Origin: a bacterium
Lineage (GTDB): Bacteria; Patescibacteriota; Saccharimonadia; Saccharimonadales; Saccharimonadaceae
Assembly: GCA_021847685.1 (NCBI GenBank)
Contig: JAJZQE010000024.1
Span: 1-8,787, forward strand
Direction of reading: 5' to 3'
Length of the DNA stretch: 8,787 nucleotides
Position 1 is the first letter of the stretch, and the number at the start of each line of letters is the position of its first letter. Below the pieces are notes generated by a model. The model did no database searches. It was not told the origin of the DNA and worked only from the letters and a program-made list of their open reading frames with translations. The position numbers and the translations under genes were made by a program. Shown one piece after another: positions 7,429 to 8,787 of this stretch.

Positions 7429-7459
7429 AATATAGATTATGCGTCGCACAATGTATATT
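7429..7459. repeat. 31-bp near-perfect palindrome in the convergent gap
   Basis: Centred on T7444, the two 15-bp arms pair at 13 positions; the mismatches are G7435/G7453 and A7439/C7449. The core is TGCG-T-CGCA. A dimeric repressor site, a recombinase site or an RNA hairpin would all fit. The right half continues into TTTTA, so a weak bidirectional terminator is also possible, although it lies 266 bp from the ATPase stop and 414 bp from the ftsQ stop. Confidence 0.65.
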
Positions 7460-7650
7460 TTACGACTTTAGATATTGATAATAAAGATGACTTACTATGT
7501 GTCTTCGTATAGGCTAAAAAACAAATATACATCTACGCGGAGTAGTAACCGTCTTATCGTATGACTATACATACTGTTATTTTGTAATTTTATTTTTATA
7601 ATTATTTATCATACGTCACACGACTGCGCACGTGTATCGATCAACAACCA

Positions 7651-7680
7651 GGATAGCGTTTTTTACTACGTATGTTATCC
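7651..7680. repeat. Hairpin-forming inverted repeat abutting a DnaA box
   Basis: GGATAGCGT (7651-7659) can pair with ATGTTATCC (7672-7680) over 9 bp, with two G-U pairs in RNA of the plus strand, around a 12-nt loop. The right arm overlaps the DnaA-box sequence starting at 7675. Confidence 0.45.
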
Positions 7681-7683
7681 ACA
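7675..7683 (+). promoter_or_regulatory. Perfect consensus DnaA box (TTATCCACA)
   Basis: TTATCCACA is the strongest DnaA binding consensus. It is the only perfect copy I found in this gap; no cluster of further boxes was seen on either strand. It may be a titration or regulatory site, or chance. Two bases downstream lies a small inverted repeat, GCCAT-CC-ATGGC (7685-7696). Confidence 0.5.
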
Positions 7684-7703
7684 AGCCATCCATGGCATTT
7701 GCA

Positions 7704-7750
7704 TTTTATAAATAATATTTCGCTACTTCTCTACTCGCTTTTATAAATAA
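7704..7750 (+). repeat. TTTTATAAATAA direct repeat pair
   Basis: The 12-mer TTTTATAAATAA occurs exactly at 7704-7715 and 7739-7750, 35 bp apart. Each copy has GC just upstream and ATTT, then GCT, downstream, so the similarity extends to roughly 18-20 bp. On the minus strand the pair lies 120-170 bp beyond the ftsQ stop. Confidence 0.6.
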
Positions 7751-7816
7751 ATTTGCTTTTTCTTGTTTTCGGTGTTTATATATAGTTTTTCTTCTCCGCC
7801 CGGTTTGTTGAATTTA

Positions 7817-7834
7817 TAGAACATAAATAGAACA
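7817..7834 (+). repeat. TAGAACA-N4-TAGAACA repeat, right copy
   Basis: Heptamers at 7817-7823 and 7828-7834, again 11 bp apart. It differs from the left copy (7210-7227) only at the two central bases, AA instead of TT. It lies 38 bp past the ftsQ stop; the left copy lies 46 bp past the ATPase stop. The pair thus brackets the gap almost symmetrically. Confidence 0.7.
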
Positions 7835-7872
7835 GGTTAGAGAAGCAGGGAGTGGCCTACCCTAAAACGGTC

Positions 7873-8787
7873 TTACATGTAAAAAGCTTTGCCGCTGACA
7901 CGGACGTCGACATAACTTGGCTTAAGGCCATGACTGGATAGATAACCGAGCGCCCTGCTCATATCTTCTATCTGCTCCCCCACTGGACGATCAATCGATA
8001 ATTTCACAAGTGGCGTCACGCCATTGATTCGAATCTCAAGTTGTCGGGTAGTATCTTTCGGAATAATCGCCTGTGTCACCACAAAGCCACTAGCCTTGGA
8101 TACAGCCACCACACGGCCTACAAAGCCCAAAAAGCGGTTACTAGCTATAGCAGAACCTTGCTGCACACTAACGCCACTTTGATCGATAATCTCGACATCA
8201 GGATTAGTGTAGTAGTTGCGCTCAAAAGCAATGCCATGCGAATCAACAAAGTACTGTTTGTTACCAATCGTCCAGCCGGCCACGGGATGGCGCATCCTTA
8301 AGGAGTAGTTAGTATCACCGATACCCCCAAGGCTGACACTGGCGACGCTTTCAACTTCAGGTAGCTTTTGGGCTAAATAGTTAGTTAACTTTTGAACGTC
8401 CAAGGTAAATCGAAAACGCTCCAGTGGATTTGTACCCAAATAATCATTAATCGCCCGCTCGTAGATTACGTTATCAACCGACCGCGAAACCGTGCTATCA
8501 CCTGATACGACCGTAACTTTAGCTGTAAATTGAAATAACAAAAACGACAAAATCGATGTAATCGCGACAACAGTCAGTAGGACACCACTTATTTTGCGCC
8601 GCTGAAGAGCCAAGTGATGCGCCTGAGTCCGTGGCGACTCTAAATCACTTCGGTACTGAGTAGTTTTTACGCCATTAGAAGTGCTGCCGGTTAGCGTACG
8701 GTTGCGTTGAAAAGTATACTGATCGCGCCTTGGCACGGCTGGCTCGCGCACAGGAATATCGCCCTGACGCCGACGAGCTGGAATATC
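7873..8787 (-). CDS. ftsQ: Cell division protein FtsQ/DivIB, N-terminus beyond window edge
   Basis: Single-pass membrane protein of the divisome that helps recruit and regulate septal peptidoglycan synthesis with FtsB and FtsL. The frame is open to the window's right edge, giving 304 visible residues. The GTG at 8751 is unlikely to be the start, because 12 more codons (DIPARRRQGDIP) continue the same arginine- and proline-rich tail. Numbered from that GTG: residues 1-52 are a basic cytoplasmic tail, 53-77 the membrane helix, and about 78-155 a POTRA-like region beginning KVTVVSG. The FtsQ block follows: HPVAGWTIGNKQYFVDSHGIAF (about 155-176), ending PSYVDVRVSGKAFY (278-291). The length fits an FtsQ with an extended tail. 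Cluster partners such as murC or ftsA are not visible; downstream lies the AT-rich gap, so ftsQ ends its transcription unit. Assignment is by pattern, without a search. Confidence 0.88.
   Translation of the reverse strand, partial: DIPARRRQGDIPVREPAVPRRDQYTFQRNRTLTGSTSNGVKTTQYRSDLESPRTQAHHLALQRRKISGVLLTVVAITSILSFLLFQFTAKVTVVSGDSTVSRSVDNVIYERAINDYLGTNPLERFRFTLDVQKLTNYLAQKLPEVESVASVSLGGIGDTNYSLRMRHPVAGWTIGNKQYFVDSHGIAFERNYYTNPDVEIIDQSGVSVQQGSAIASNRFLGFVGRVVAVSKASGFVVTQAIIPKDTTRQLEIRINGVTPLVKLSIDRPVGEQIEDMSRALGYLSSHGLKPSYVDVRVSGKAFYM

Larger units (their letters stand above)
7164..7872. other. 709-bp AT-rich convergent intergenic region
   Basis: Lies between the stops of the VirD4-like gene (+) and ftsQ (-). 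I see no convincing gene, tRNA or known structured RNA. It is very AT-rich in places: 7561-7620 has 11 G or C in 60. It holds several palindromes, two copies of a TAGAACA pair near its ends, a repeated 12-mer, a perfect DnaA box and a hairpin, each listed separately. No intrinsic terminator with a GC-rich stem and T-run is visible for either gene. An 82-codon stop-free stretch (7264-7512, +) lacks a usable start before its last third. Confidence 0.8.

Noticed and set aside
7426..7512. 28-residue ORF as a real gene.
   Set aside because: No ribosome binding site at a proper distance (AGGTGA is 17 bp away) and no recognisable family, so it is kept only as a finding.
7811..7843. TTATGTTCTAT on the minus strand as a dif XerD arm (9 of 11 matches).
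   Set aside because: The neighbouring 17 bp do not resemble a central region plus XerC arm. The match is explained by the TAGAACA repeat.
7164..7872. Degraded insertion sequence or MITE in the convergent gap.
   Set aside because: No terminal inverted repeats, target duplication or transposase remnant could be found. The flanking TAGAACA repeats are direct and too short to prove it.

Overview
The window looks like chromosomal DNA of a small-genome Patescibacteria (CPR) member, most likely Candidatus Saccharibacteria (TM7). This is inference. It rests on two gene types that I associate with that lineage: a sigma-region-4 protein fused to several winged-helix/HARE-HTH domains, and a large membrane-anchored VirD4/TraG-like ATPase. 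These sit beside ordinary dprA, topA and ftsQ genes. The standard genetic code fits every gene, and coding density is high except in one gap. No rRNA, tRNA, CRISPR array or insertion sequence is visible.

Layout. Bases 2-628 (+) hold the 3' two-thirds of dprA. A 135-bp gap (629-763) carries a heptad TAGAA repeat, a TATAAT box and a potentially structured leader with no Shine-Dalgarno sequence. It leads into topA (764-3103, +). The next gap (3104-3317) carries two stacked promoters, one with perfect sigma70 consensus (TTGACA-17-TATAAT). They drive a putative two-gene operon: the sigma4/HARE-HTH regulator (3318-4367) and, 51 bp later behind a good Shine-Dalgarno site, the VirD4-like ATPase (4419-7163). 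A 709-bp AT-rich convergent gap (7164-7872) has no convincing gene but many repeats: a 31-bp near-palindrome, two copies of a TAGAACA-N4-TAGAACA motif near its two ends, a repeated 12-mer and one perfect DnaA box. Bases 7873-8787 (-) encode ftsQ, whose N-terminus runs off the right edge.

How the genes may work together. DprA loads RecA on incoming single-stranded DNA, TopA relaxes negative supercoils, and the ATPase resembles motors that pump DNA or protein across membranes. DNA handling and uptake is therefore a plausible shared theme, but only the regulator-ATPase pair has operon-like evidence. FtsQ belongs to the divisome and sits on the opposite strand. The most unusual items are the regulator architecture, its pairing with an orphan secretion-type ATPase, and the repeat-rich convergent gap.
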